Shown here: piece by piece, positions 45,984 through 54,051 of the stretch
Layout of the letters: every line of letters begins with the position of its first letter
How positions within the stretch are numbered: position 1 is the stretch's first letter
From: Nonomuraea sp. PA05
GTDB lineage: Bacteria > Actinomycetota > Actinomycetes > Streptosporangiales > Streptosporangiaceae
Reading direction: 5' to 3'
Assembly (NCBI RefSeq): GCF_008086045.1
Contig: NZ_VSEY01000015.1
Location: 1 to 64,000 of the forward strand
Length of the DNA stretch: 64,000 bases
Notes under the pieces: model-generated
Databases searched by the model: none
What the model was told of the DNA's origin: nothing
The model's input: the letters and a program-made list of their open reading frames with translations, nothing else
Program-made: the position numbers and the translations under genes

Positions 45984-47528
45984 TCACTCCACGCCGATCA
46001 GGAGCGGGTAGCCGCCCTGCTCGCCGTCGTACACCACCAGGTCCACGTCCGGCCGCGTCCGCCCGAGGTGTCCCTCCAGGCGGCCCGCCAGCCCCTCCGG
46101 CGCCTGCGCGCCCGTCACCAGCGTGACCAGCTCGCCCCCGCCCGCCAGCATGCGATCCACGACCACACCGGCCACCCCCTCGACCGAGTCGCCGATCACC
46201 GCCACGTCGCCGTCGATCATGCCGAGCACGTCACCGGGCCCGCACACCCCCGCGCTGGTGAACGCCGCCCTGTCGGCCACCGTCACGTGCCCGTAGCGGG
46301 TGTGCCCGGCCGCGTCCGTCATCGCCACCACGTCGTCGTCGAAGCGGCGCAGCGGATCGTGCACGGCCAGCGCCGCCAGCCCCTGCACGGTCGCCTTCGT
46401 GGGCAGCACGCTGACCGTCACGCCGTCCTCGCGGGCGATCTGCGCCGCCGCGACCGCCACGGCGCGCACGCCGTCGTCGTTCGGCAGGACCGCCACCTCG
46501 CTGCCCGCCTGCCTGATCGCGGCCAGCACTGCGGGCAACGCGGGCCGGGTGCCCGGCGCGCGCCGCACCACGACCGCGCCGCTCTCCTCGAACAGCGCCG
46601 CGATCCCGTCACCCGCCGCGACGGCCACCACGCCGCGCCCCGCGCCGCCGCGATGGGCGCTCTCCGCCAGGTACGTGATCCGGATCCGGTGCGGCCTGCC
46701 CGCCCTGATCCCCGCCTCGACCGCCGGCCCGGCCTCCGGGACGTGGACGTGCACGTTCCACAGCCCGTCACCGCCGATCACGACCAGCGACTCGCCCATC
46801 GCGTCGAGCTCCTCCCGCAGCCCGGCCACCGCGTCGTCGTCGGCCTCCAGCAGGTACATCACCTCGTACCCCGCCCCCACCTCCGTCATCGGCGAGACCC
46901 TGTGGGTGGGCGCGGGCACCTCGTGATGTCCGGCCGAGGAGCCGCAGATCACCTCGGCGAGCGTCTCCAGCACGATGGCCGCCCCTGCGCCGCCCGCGTC
47001 CACGACGCCGCTGCGGGCCAGCACGTCGAGCTGCTCGGTCGTGCGGCGCAGCGCCGCCCGCGCCTCCCCCGCCGCCTGCCTGGCCACCTCGGGCAGATCT
47101 CCCTCGAACTCCTGTACGGCGCGCGCCGCCGACTCCAGCACGCTCAGCACCGTGCCCTCCACCGGCCTGGCCACCGCCTCCCTGGCCAGCACGGACGCCC
47201 TGAGCAGCCCGGCCCGCAGATCGGCGCCGTCCTTCAGCACCTCCGCCAGCCCGCGCAACGCCTGGCTGACGATCACCCCCGAGTTGCCGCGCGCCCCCAC
47301 TAGCGCCCCGTACGAGAGCGTCTGCCACACCACTGCCGCGTCCACGTCATCGGGCAGCGACTCCACCGCCTCGGCGGCGGACAGCATCGTCAGGTGCAGA
47401 TTGGTGCCCGTGTCGCCGTCGGCCACGGGGAACACGTTGAGCGCGTCGATCTCCGTCCTGGCCTGGCCGAGCGCGTCGGCCGCCAGCCGGGCCCAGCGCC
47501 GCACGGCGGGCGGGTCGAGGATCTTCAT
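45984..47528 (-). CDS. DAK2-domain protein (FakA/YloV-like fatty-acid kinase subunit)
   Basis: 514 residues from ATG 47528, with AGGAGG at the ideal distance. The N-terminal DhaL/DAK2 domain (about 1-200) has NVFPVADGDTGTNLHLTM (the Mg-ATP-binding aspartates), GARGNSGVIVSQ and DAGGAGA. The remainder matches the YloV middle and C-terminal domains. FakA kinases phosphorylate fatty acids presented by FakB (DegV-family) proteins for entry into phospholipid synthesis. The neighbouring rpmB-yloV-recG order is widely conserved. FakB is not in the window. Confidence 0.92.
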   Translation of the reverse strand: MKILDPPAVRRWARLAADALGQARTEIDALNVFPVADGDTGTNLHLTMLSAAEAVESLPDDVDAAVVWQTLSYGALVGARGNSGVIVSQALRGLAEVLKDGADLRAGLLRASVLAREAVARPVEGTVLSVLESAARAVQEFEGDLPEVARQAAGEARAALRRTTEQLDVLARSGVVDAGGAGAAIVLETLAEVICGSSAGHHEVPAPTHRVSPMTEVGAGYEVMYLLEADDDAVAGLREELDAMGESLVVIGGDGLWNVHVHVPEAGPAVEAGIRAGRPHRIRITYLAESAHRGGAGRGVVAVAAGDGIAALFEESGAVVVRRAPGTRPALPAVLAAIRQAGSEVAVLPNDDGVRAVAVAAAQIAREDGVTVSVLPTKATVQGLAALAVHDPLRRFDDDVVAMTDAAGHTRYGHVTVADRAAFTSAGVCGPGDVLGMIDGDVAVIGDSVEGVAGVVVDRMLAGGGELVTLVTGAQAPEGLAGRLEGHLGRTRPDVDLVVYDGEQGGYPLLIGVE

Positions 47529-47569
47529 ACGACCTCCTGCCCGGCCAGGATGCGCTACCGTTGTCCGAG

Positions 47570-47640
47570 GAGAATATCGCCGCCCGGGACCTGAACCAGA
47601 TGCTCTGGTTCGCGCCCATCGGCGTGGATCAGATATTCTC
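47570..47640. promoter_or_regulatory. Nested inverted repeats in the divergent fakA-like/rpmB region
   Basis: An outer repeat GAGAATATC (47570-47578) and GATATTCTC (47632-47640) encloses CGCCG/CGGCG and a central palindrome GAACCAGA-TGC-TCTGGTTC (47593-47611). All arms are perfect. It lies 88 bp upstream of rpmB and 42 bp upstream of the fakA-like gene. Function unknown; it could be an operator pair or a structured leader. Confidence 0.6.
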
Positions 47641-47727
47641 GTCTGGCTGGCCGGTTGTCCCGGCATGCCCTCCGCCCGGAAAGCATCAGCGGACAGGGCT
47701 ACATCGACTGTTTTAAGGAGCGATACC

Positions 47728-47913
47728 GTGGCTTCCGTCTGCGATGTCTGCCGCAAGGGGCCGACCTTCGGCAACAACGTGTCCCACTCGCACCGCCGTA
47801 CCCGCCGTCGTTGGAACCCCAACATCCAGACGGTTCGCGCGGTCGTGGGCGGCACGCCGAAGAAGCTGAACGTGTGCACGTCGTGCATCAAGGCGGGCAA
47901 GGTCACCCGCTAG
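47728..47913 (+). CDS. rpmB: 50S ribosomal protein L28
   Basis: 61 residues from GTG 47728, preceded by AAGGAG. The sequence ASVCDVCRKGPTFGNNVSHS and a second CxxC (CTSC) near the C-terminus mark the zinc-binding (C+) form of L28, the normal housekeeping form. It is divergent from the FakA-like gene and followed by a terminator. Confidence 0.97.
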   Translation: MASVCDVCRKGPTFGNNVSHSHRRTRRRWNPNIQTVRAVVGGTPKKLNVCTSCIKAGKVTR

Positions 47914-47927
47914 TTCTTACGTCTCAC

Positions 47928-47960
47928 GAAGGCCCGCCTCTCTCTGAGGGGCGGGCCTTC
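47928..47960 (+). terminator. Terminator after rpmB
   Basis: A perfect 11-bp stem GAAGGCCCGCC/GGCGGGCCTTC with an 11-nt loop, 15 bp after the stop. The rest of the 265-bp gap to the next gene (to 48178) is GC-rich with short imperfect hairpins and no supported feature. Confidence 0.85.
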
Positions 47961-48178
47961 GTCGTGCCCCTTGGTACGGGGGCCGTGGGCCGGCCTACGG
48001 AGGCCAGCGCCTCCGTCCCTCAGCTTGCGCGGCACAGCGCGCGAGGCAGGTGCGGGCAGGCGGCGGCCGGCGCCCGAGGCATGTGCGTGTAGCGGGCGCT
48101 CGGGAGCACGCGTGCGGGCAGGCGTCAGCGCCCGGGGGTGCGGTGGGCACCCCTCGGGGACACGGCGCGGGGTGCGCC

Positions 48179-50002
48179 CTAGCTGACGACGCACTCCCCT
48201 TCGACCAGCCCGCAGTTCTGCGCCTCCGAGCCCCTGCCCGTGGCCGTGAACGTGACCTCGACCGAGTCCCCCGCCGCGATCGACGCCTTCAGGTCCAGGA
48301 TCAGCAGATCGCCGTCCTGCGTCCACTCGGCGCCGTTCACGTTCATGACGCGACCGTCCACGGGAACGGAGACGGTGGGGTTCTGGAGCGCCTGCGGGGA
48401 GGTGTTCGACAACGTCAGGTCGGCCGAGTAGGTGGCGATGCGCTGCTTGATCGTCTGCTGCACGTTGACCGAGCTGCCCGCGCCACCGCCGCCCGACGAG
48501 CCGAACGTGTCCGACGAGGTGGGCACGGGGGTGCTGCCGCCGGGCGAGCCCGCACCGTTGTCGGTGCTGGAGTCGTCCAGGGTGGAAGCCTCTTCGGTCG
48601 GCGTCTCGGAGACGCTCTCCTCGGCCGGCGGGTTCTCCGTCTCGTCCTCGGCGGGCTCCGCCGGCTTCTTCGTCTTGCTCTTGGTCGGTTTGGGCGTCGG
48701 CGAGCTGGTCACGCGGGGCGGCGTGCGGACGTTGGAGGAGACGGTCGGCGTCGGGGTCTCGGCGGGCTCGCTCTCCTCGGCGGCCTCCTCCGCGGGCTCG
48801 TCCTCGACGGGCGTCTCGGAGTCCTCCTCCGTGGGCGCGGAGGCGGCGGGGCCCGGCTGGCTGCTGGTGGCCTGTACGGCGGCGCAGGTGGCGCCCTCGC
48901 ACTTGGCCGGGTCGCCCGAGCTCATGAACTTGACGCCGGCCACGGTGCCGCCCAGCACGACGGCCACGGCCGCGACGGACAGCAGGGCCACCCGGCCCTT
49001 GCCCGCGCCTGTGGGGGCGGCCAGCACGTCGTCTCCGCCGCCGCGTCCCTGCTTGCGGCGGCCTCTGCGGCCGCGGGGCTCGTCGGCGGGCGGTTCGTCG
49101 TCGTTCGACCAGCCGGAGCCGAGGAAGCCCGTCTCTGCGTTCGCCCAGGCCGGGGCCATCGCGGCCGTCGGCTCTCCGGCCACCTTGACGTCGCCCGGCT
49201 CGGGCGGGGGGCCGTAGACGGGGCCTGAGGGTGAGTCGAACCTGGCGGTGCGCTCGGGGTCGTCGAAGTGGCGGTCGCCGTCCGCGCCGGCCGCCCACTG
49301 CCCGCCGTACGGGCCGGGCGCGTCACCCGGTTGAGGGCCGTTCTCCGGCGCTCCCATGGGGCCGGCGGGGCCGTCGAAGAACGCGGTGCGCTCGGCGGGC
49401 GCGTCGAAGAAGCCGGTGCGCTCGGCGGCGGCATCGAGAGGGGTCGGCCGATCGAAGGGGCCGGAGTTCGGTCCGCCGGTCGGCCGGTCGAAGGGGCCGG
49501 AGTTCGGTCCGCCGGTCGGCCGGTCGAAGGGGCCGGAGTTCGGTCCGCCGGTCGGCCGGTCGAAGGGGCCGGAGGCCGGTCCTCCCGTCGGCCGGTCGAA
49601 GGGGCCGGTCGAGGGGCCGGGGAAGTCGCCGCGTCCCGTGGGCTGGTCCCACTCGGGCGGGCGCGCGAAGGCGCCCGTCGTCTCGAACGGGCCCGCCTCG
49701 TCCTCCCTGGGGCCTCTGTGCGGCGGCGGGAAGGCACCCGCGGGGTCGTTGGCAGGGGGGAAGCCGCCTGCGGGGTCGTTGGGCAGCGCGAAGGCCCCGG
49801 TGGTCTCGAACGGTTCCGGCTGTGGCCCACGCGGTGGCGGCGCGTCCGTACGCCGCGGCATGGGGGCCCACTGCCCCGTCACCTCCGGTCGGTCCGGCAG
49901 CGATGGCCAGCCTGGCGGCTCGGCCTGCTCGTCAGGACCCCAGAAAGCGCTGTCCCCCCGTTCATCCCCGTCGTCGGATCCACCTGTGCCGTGGCGGCCC
50001 AT
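48179..50002 (-). CDS. Single-pass membrane protein with proline-rich repeats and a C-terminal beta-sandwich domain
   Basis: 607 residues. The N-terminal 330 residues are disordered, rich in Pro, Gly and Asp, with two EPFETTGAFA-like elements and five tandem 12-residue repeats GPFDRPTGGPNS (about 133-188). One membrane helix (about 338-357) is preceded by an RGRRGRRKQGR stop-transfer stretch, so the N-terminus should be cytoplasmic. The outer part has a Thr/Glu/Pro-rich stalk and a C-terminal domain (about 495-607) that reads as a CBM2-like or similar beta-sandwich with a final Cys pair (NCGLVEGEC). Function unknown; a surface-exposed binding role is inferred. Sialoglycan or cellulose binding cannot be told. 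Confidence 0.75.
   Translation of the reverse strand: MGRHGTGGSDDGDERGDSAFWGPDEQAEPPGWPSLPDRPEVTGQWAPMPRRTDAPPPRGPQPEPFETTGAFALPNDPAGGFPPANDPAGAFPPPHRGPREDEAGPFETTGAFARPPEWDQPTGRGDFPGPSTGPFDRPTGGPASGPFDRPTGGPNSGPFDRPTGGPNSGPFDRPTGGPNSGPFDRPTPLDAAAERTGFFDAPAERTAFFDGPAGPMGAPENGPQPGDAPGPYGGQWAAGADGDRHFDDPERTARFDSPSGPVYGPPPEPGDVKVAGEPTAAMAPAWANAETGFLGSGWSNDDEPPADEPRGRRGRRKQGRGGGDDVLAAPTGAGKGRVALLSVAAVAVVLGGTVAGVKFMSSGDPAKCEGATCAAVQATSSQPGPAASAPTEEDSETPVEDEPAEEAAEESEPAETPTPTVSSNVRTPPRVTSSPTPKPTKSKTKKPAEPAEDETENPPAEESVSETPTEEASTLDDSSTDNGAGSPGGSTPVPTSSDTFGSSGGGGAGSSVNVQQTIKQRIATYSADLTLSNTSPQALQNPTVSVPVDGRVMNVNGAEWTQDGDLLILDLKASIAAGDSVEVTFTATGRGSEAQNCGLVEGECVVS
49445..49618. repeat. 36-bp tandem repeat (about x5) inside the membrane protein gene
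   Basis: The 36-bp unit, recognisable by TCGAAGGGGCCGGAGTTCGG, recurs with a strict 36-bp period (AAGGGG at 49455, 49491, 49527, 49563 and 49599). It encodes the 12-residue unit GPFDRPTGGPNS. Three units are nearly identical, indicating recent expansion. Confidence 0.9.
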
Positions 50003-50127
50003 GGCTGCCCTTTCTTCCGGTTACAGTGGCCGCCAATCTTCATAACACCTTTACTACGCCGTTGTCACAGCAATCCCACTAGTCGTACCCCAAATACGGA
50101 GATTTTCACGTAAATCGGGACAGAGCA

Positions 50128-51075
50128 TCACCCAAAGTGATCCCAGCCGCGATGAGCGATGTCACGGCCCCTGACCAGCACGCCTTCCCCCTCGGCCACC
50201 CGGCCGACCACGTGCCACCCGTCCGGCAGCCGCACCTCCGCCGGGAACACCGCGGCCAGAGCGTGATCTTCGCCACCCGCGAGCACCCACTCCAGCGGGT
50301 CGGCCCCCAGTTCCTTGGCCGCCGCCGCGACCGCCTCCCCCACGGGGAACGCCTCCGGGTCCAGCTCCACCCGTACGCCGCTGGCCTGCGCGACGTGCCC
50401 GAGGTCCTGCAACAGCCCGTCGCTGACGTCCAGCATCGCGGTGGCCCCCGACTCGGCCGCCTGCGGCCCCATCGCGTACGGCGGGCACGGCCTGCGATGC
50501 CCGGCCACGGCCTCCGCCAGCAAGCCGGTATCGGCCGGGACGCCCGCCTCCAGCAGCGCCCATCCGGCCGCGGCGTACCCGAGCCGCCCCGCCACCGCCA
50601 CCACGTGCCCGGGGCGCGCCCCCGAGCGCCGCACGGCGGCCCTGCCGCCGAGGTCGCCCAGCGCCGTCACCCCGAGGACGACCAGGTCGCACCGGGTCAC
50701 GTCACCGCCGGCCACGCCCGCGCCGACCGTCGCGCACTCGTCGGCGAACCCGTCGGTCAGCGCGTCGAGCCAGCTCACCGGCAGGTCGGCGGGCAGGCCG
50801 AGGCCGACCACCAGCGAGGTCGGGGTGGCGCCCATGGCGGCCACGTCGGCGAGGTTCTGGGCGGCGGCCTTGCGGCCCACGTCGTAGCCCGAGGACCAGT
50901 CGCGCCGGAAGTGCCGGCCTTCGAGCAGCAGGTCGGTCGAGACGACCACCCGCCCGTCGGGCACGCTGACGATGGCGGCGTCGTCACCCGGGCCGAGCAT
51001 TACCGCCTCACCCTGGGGCAGACGACTGGTAATGCGATTTACCACACCGAATTCGCCGAGATCTCCGACTGTGAT
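50128..51075 (-). CDS. thiL: Thiamine-monophosphate kinase
   Basis: 315 residues if translation starts at the ATC at 51075; GTG 51096 and TTG 51126 are in frame but lie in the apparent promoter. ThiL phosphorylates thiamine phosphate to the pyrophosphate cofactor. Motifs: VGDLGEFGVVNRI at the N-terminus, GPGDDAAIV and STDLLLEGRHFR (Mg-ATP-binding aspartates), NLADVAAMGATP and MLDVSDGLLQDL. AGGAGG lies exactly six bases before the ATC, and no ATG/GTG/TTG falls within range of it. Non-canonical initiation is inference; the kinase assignment is not. Divergent from a small Lrp-type gene. Confidence 0.92.
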   Translation of the reverse strand: MTVGDLGEFGVVNRITSRLPQGEAVMLGPGDDAAIVSVPDGRVVVSTDLLLEGRHFRRDWSSGYDVGRKAAAQNLADVAAMGATPTSLVVGLGLPADLPVSWLDALTDGFADECATVGAGVAGGDVTRCDLVVLGVTALGDLGGRAAVRRSGARPGHVVAVAGRLGYAAAGWALLEAGVPADTGLLAEAVAGHRRPCPPYAMGPQAAESGATAMLDVSDGLLQDLGHVAQASGVRVELDPEAFPVGEAVAAAAKELGADPLEWVLAGGEDHALAAVFPAEVRLPDGWHVVGRVAEGEGVLVRGRDIAHRGWDHFG

Positions 51076-51096
51076 GACGCACCTCCTGACGGACAC

Positions 51097-51126
51097 AGGG
51101 TACGGTGGGCGTTCGGCGTGATCCAA
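51097..51126 (-). promoter_or_regulatory. Promoter of thiL
   Basis: TTGGAT (51121-51126) and TACCCT (51097-51102) on the minus strand are separated by 18 bp. Transcription should start near 51088-51091, directly upstream of the AGGAGG at 51082-51087. This would exclude the upstream TTG and GTG codons as starts. Confidence 0.55.
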
Positions 51127-51143
51127 TCGCCCGGGAGGACGTG

Positions 51144-51377
51144 ATGGTGCAGGCCTACATCCTTATCCAGACCGAGGTCGGCAAGGCCGCCGCCGTGGCC
51201 CGCGAGATCTCCGGGATTCCGGGGGTCACGCAAGCGGAGGACGTGACGGGGCCTTACGACGTGATCGTTCGTGCGGAAGCGAGAAACGTCGATGAGCTGG
51301 GCAAGCTCGTCGTGGCACAGATTCAGGCGGTGACGGGAATCACGCGTACGCTGACGTGTCCGATCGTCCACATCTGA
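51144..51377 (+). CDS. Stand-alone Lrp/AsnC ligand-binding (RAM) domain protein
   Basis: 77 residues from ATG 51144, with GGAGGACG upstream. The whole protein is a RAM/AsnC_trans_reg fold: AYILIQTEVGKAAAVAREISGI, DVTGPYDVIVRAEA and VTGITRTLTCPIV. There is no DNA-binding domain. Such SraM-like proteins bind amino acids and may modulate Lrp regulators or act alone. It is conserved next to thiL and the DUF3515 gene in actinomycetes. Confidence 0.92.
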   Translation: MVQAYILIQTEVGKAAAVAREISGIPGVTQAEDVTGPYDVIVRAEARNVDELGKLVVAQIQAVTGITRTLTCPIVHI

Positions 51378-51390
51378 AGGTAGTCGTCGC

Positions 51391-51822
51391 ATGCGTGCCG
51401 CCGCCGTCCTGCTCGTTCTCCTAGCACTCGCCGGTTGCGGCGGCACCGTACAGGTCGAACCGCCCGCCCCTCAGGGCGAGGCGGTCGCGGCCTGCGACAA
51501 ACTGACCACTCTGCTTCCCAAGACCCTCGACGGCGACGAGCGCGGCACGTCCACGCCCGAGTCGCCGTACGTGGCCGTGTGGGGCTCGGGAGCCATCGCG
51601 TTGCGCTGCGGCGTGCCCCGGCCGGCCAGGATGGCGCCCACCGACACGCTCCAGGAGATCGGGGGCGTCGGCTGGTTCGCCGACCCCGACAAACCCGCGC
51701 TGTTCACGGCCGTGACCGACGTCGCCTACGTGGAGGTCACGGTCGGCGGCGAGCACGTGGCCGCCGAGGTGCTGGCCGACCTGTCGAAGCCGGTCGCCCA
51801 GATCTCACCGCGAGCAAGCTGA
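51391..51822 (+). CDS. DUF3515 family lipoprotein
   Basis: 143 residues. The N-terminus MRAAAVLLVLLALAGC carries a lipobox, so it should be an exported, membrane-anchored protein. The remainder shows the DUF3515 pattern: CDKLTTLLPKTLDG, VAVWGSGAIALRCGVPRP and a VEVTV element, with two Cys that may form a disulfide. Function unknown. It starts 13 bp after the RAM-domain gene and is convergent with ddl. Confidence 0.9.
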   Translation: MRAAAVLLVLLALAGCGGTVQVEPPAPQGEAVAACDKLTTLLPKTLDGDERGTSTPESPYVAVWGSGAIALRCGVPRPARMAPTDTLQEIGGVGWFADPDKPALFTAVTDVAYVEVTVGGEHVAAEVLADLSKPVAQISPRAS

Positions 51823-51880
51823 ACGGGTCCCACCGCGAGCAAGCTGAACGGATCCCACCCTGAGCAGGCCGAACGGCTCA
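51806..51880. repeat. 25-bp tandem repeat (x3) across the DUF3515 stop codon
   Basis: Units start at 51806, 51831 and 51856 with core CACCGCGAGCAAGCTGAACGG; the third is diverged. The first encodes the last residues of the DUF3515 protein and its stop codon; the other two fill the gap to ddl. Confidence 0.85.
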
Positions 51881-52972
51881 GCGCAGGCCGGGTGAGCGGG
51901 ACAGGGCGAGCTGGATGAGCCGGTCGACCAGCGCCGGGTACGACAGCCCCGAGGCCGCCCAGAGCTGCGGCGCCACCGACAGCGACGTGAACCCCGGCAT
52001 GGTGTTGATCTCGTTGAAGACCAGCTTCCCGTCGGGCGTGTAGAAGAAGTCCACCCGCGCGAGCCCCTCGCACTCGAGTGCCTCGAACGCGCTCACGGCC
52101 ATCCCCCGCAGCTCCTCGGCCGTCTCCTGCGGGATGTCGGCGGGCACCGTCAGCGACATCTGGTCCGGGTAGTACTTCGCCTCGAAGTCGAAGAACTCCT
52201 GCCCGCCCTCGACCCGCACCTCTCCCGGCAGCGACGCGGCGGCCCGCTCGTCGCCGGGCGACTGCAGCACCGCGCACTCGATCTCGCGGCCGGCGATCGC
52301 GGCCTCGATTAGCACCTTGGGATCGTGCTGCCTGGCGAACTCGACGGCCGACTCCAGCTCGGCCCTGTCGGAGGCCTTGGAGATGCCCTGCGAGGAGCCT
52401 GCCCTGGCCGGCTTGACGAAGACCGGGTAGCCGAGCTCCTCGGCCTCCTTGAGCACCTGCTCGCGGTTGAGCCGCCAGTCGCGGTCGCGGATGACGACGT
52501 AGGGGCCGGTCGGCAGCCCGGCGGCGGCGATCACCGTCTTCATGTACGCCTTGTCCATGCCGACGGCGCTGGCCAGCACGCCGGAGCCGACGTAACGCAC
52601 CCCCGCCATCTCCAGCAGCCCCTGGATCGTGCCGTCTTCGGCGAACGGCCCGTGCATGACGGGGAACACCACGTCCACCGAGCCGAGCTCGACGGGGATG
52701 CTGCCGGGGTCGTAGGCGACCAGCGAGCCGGAGCCCGAGGGCAGCGCCAGCGCCGCGCCCGCGGTGTCGACGACCGGCAGCTCGCCGGCCTCGATGGCGA
52801 ACCGCTGGTCGGAAGCGGCCAGCACCCACCTGCCGTCCTGGGCGATCCCGATCGGGATCACTTCGTACTTGCTTCTGTCAATCGCATCCAGCACGCTGCC
52901 CGCCCCCATCAGGGAAACGGCGTGCTCGGAATTGCGGCCTCCGAAAACGACGGCGACGCGTGGCTTGCTCAT
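51878..52972 (-). CDS. ddl: D-alanine--D-alanine ligase
   Basis: 364 residues. Ddl joins two D-alanines for peptidoglycan precursors in the cytoplasm. ATP-grasp features: VAVFGGRNSEHAVSL at the N-terminus, FPVMHGPFAEDGTIQGLLEM, FVKPARAGSSQGISKA and a C-terminal VNEINTMPGFTSLS-like element (FNEINTMPGFTSLSVAP), where the metal-binding Glu and Asn reside. It is 64 bp downstream of gpsA. The actual D-Ala-D-Ala versus D-Lac specificity was not assessed. Confidence 0.96.
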   Translation of the reverse strand: MSKPRVAVVFGGRNSEHAVSLMGAGSVLDAIDRSKYEVIPIGIAQDGRWVLAASDQRFAIEAGELPVVDTAGAALALPSGSGSLVAYDPGSIPVELGSVDVVFPVMHGPFAEDGTIQGLLEMAGVRYVGSGVLASAVGMDKAYMKTVIAAAGLPTGPYVVIRDRDWRLNREQVLKEAEELGYPVFVKPARAGSSQGISKASDRAELESAVEFARQHDPKVLIEAAIAGREIECAVLQSPGDERAAASLPGEVRVEGGQEFFDFEAKYYPDQMSLTVPADIPQETAEELRGMAVSAFEALECEGLARVDFFYTPDGKLVFNEINTMPGFTSLSVAPQLWAASGLSYPALVDRLIQLALSRSPGLR

Positions 52973-53036
52973 GGTGTCCGAATCTACCGGGACGTCCCTG
53001 TCACAGCGAGTCGAGCACGCCGTATTCAGGTCTTTC

Positions 53037-54047
53037 TCACACCCCGTAGCGTTCCGGCTTGGGTGAGCGGGACATGAGGAGCATGCCTGCCTCCGACGGT
53101 GACATGCCGTCGTGGACCACTCCGACGACCACTTCGGTGATCGGCATCTCGACGTCGTGCTTCCTGGCCAGCTCCAGCACGGACTCGCAGGACTTGACGC
53201 CCTCCGCGGTCTGCTTGGTGGCGGCGACGACCTCGGCCAGTGTCATGCCCCTGCCCAGGTTCTCGCCGAACGTGCGGTTGCGCGACAGCGGTGAGGTGCA
53301 CGTCGCCACGAGGTCGCCCATCCCGGCCAGACCGGCGAACGTGTGCGCGTCGGCCCCGAGCGCCGCGCCCAGGCGCGAGATCTCGGCCAGGCCCCTGGTG
53401 ATGAGCATGGCGCTGACGTTGTCGCCCATGCCCATGCCGGCGGAGACGCCGACGGCCAGGGCGATCACGTTCTTCACCGCGCCGCCCAGCTCGACCCCGA
53501 TCACGTCGTGGTTGGTGTACGGGCGGAACCACGGCGGCAGGTGGCAGATCGCCTGCAGCCGTTCGGCCACCGACAGGTCGGTGCACGCCACGACGGTGGC
53601 GGCGGGCTGGCGCGCGGCGATCTCGGGCACCAGGTTCGGCCCGGAGACGACCGCCACGCGCTCCTCCGGCACCTCCGCCACCTCGCGGATGACCTCGCTC
53701 ATCCGCTTGGTGGTGCCGACCTCGACGCCTTTCATCAGGCTGACGAGCACCGCGTCCGGCGGGATCAGCTCGCGCCAGCCCGTCAGGTTGGCGCGCAACG
53801 TCTGGGACGGCACGGCGAGCACCACGAAGTCGGCCCCGTCCAGGGCTTCCGCCGGGTCGGTCGTGGCCCGCAGGGCGTCGGGCAGCGTCACGCCGGGCAG
53901 GTAGTCGGCGTTGGCGTGGTCGCGGTTGATCGCGTCGGCCACCTCCTGCCGGCGGCCCCACAGCGTCGTCCGGCTGCCTGCCTCCGCCAGGACCATCGCG
54001 AACGTGGTGCCCCACGAGCCCGCGCCGAAAACGGCCACCTTCGTCAT
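53037..54047 (-). CDS. gpsA: Glycerol-3-phosphate dehydrogenase (NAD(P)+)
   Basis: 336 residues. It reduces dihydroxyacetone phosphate to sn-glycerol-3-phosphate for phospholipids. The N-terminal GAGSWGTTFAMVLAEAG binds the nucleotide, and the catalytic region VGVELGGAVKNVIALAVGVSAGMGMGDN contains the conserved lysine. It lies 4 bp downstream of the plsC-type gene and upstream of ddl on the same strand, a conserved lipid/wall operon. Confidence 0.96.
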   Translation of the reverse strand: MTKVAVFGAGSWGTTFAMVLAEAGSRTTLWGRRQEVADAINRDHANADYLPGVTLPDALRATTDPAEALDGADFVVLAVPSQTLRANLTGWRELIPPDAVLVSLMKGVEVGTTKRMSEVIREVAEVPEERVAVVSGPNLVPEIAARQPAATVVACTDLSVAERLQAICHLPPWFRPYTNHDVIGVELGGAVKNVIALAVGVSAGMGMGDNVSAMLITRGLAEISRLGAALGADAHTFAGLAGMGDLVATCTSPLSRNRTFGENLGRGMTLAEVVAATKQTAEGVKSCESVLELARKHDVEMPITEVVVGVVHDGMSPSEAGMLLMSRSPKPERYGV

Positions 54048-54051
54048 TCCA

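Noticed and set aside
47593..47611. Central palindrome near rpmB as a LexA box
   Set aside because: The spacing GAAC-N11-GTTC does not fit the actinobacterial LexA site, which has GAAC-N4-GTTC.
49445..49618. 36-bp repeats considered as a CRISPR array
   Set aside because: The units are contiguous with no spacers, lie inside a coding region and encode a 12-residue repeat; no cas genes nearby.
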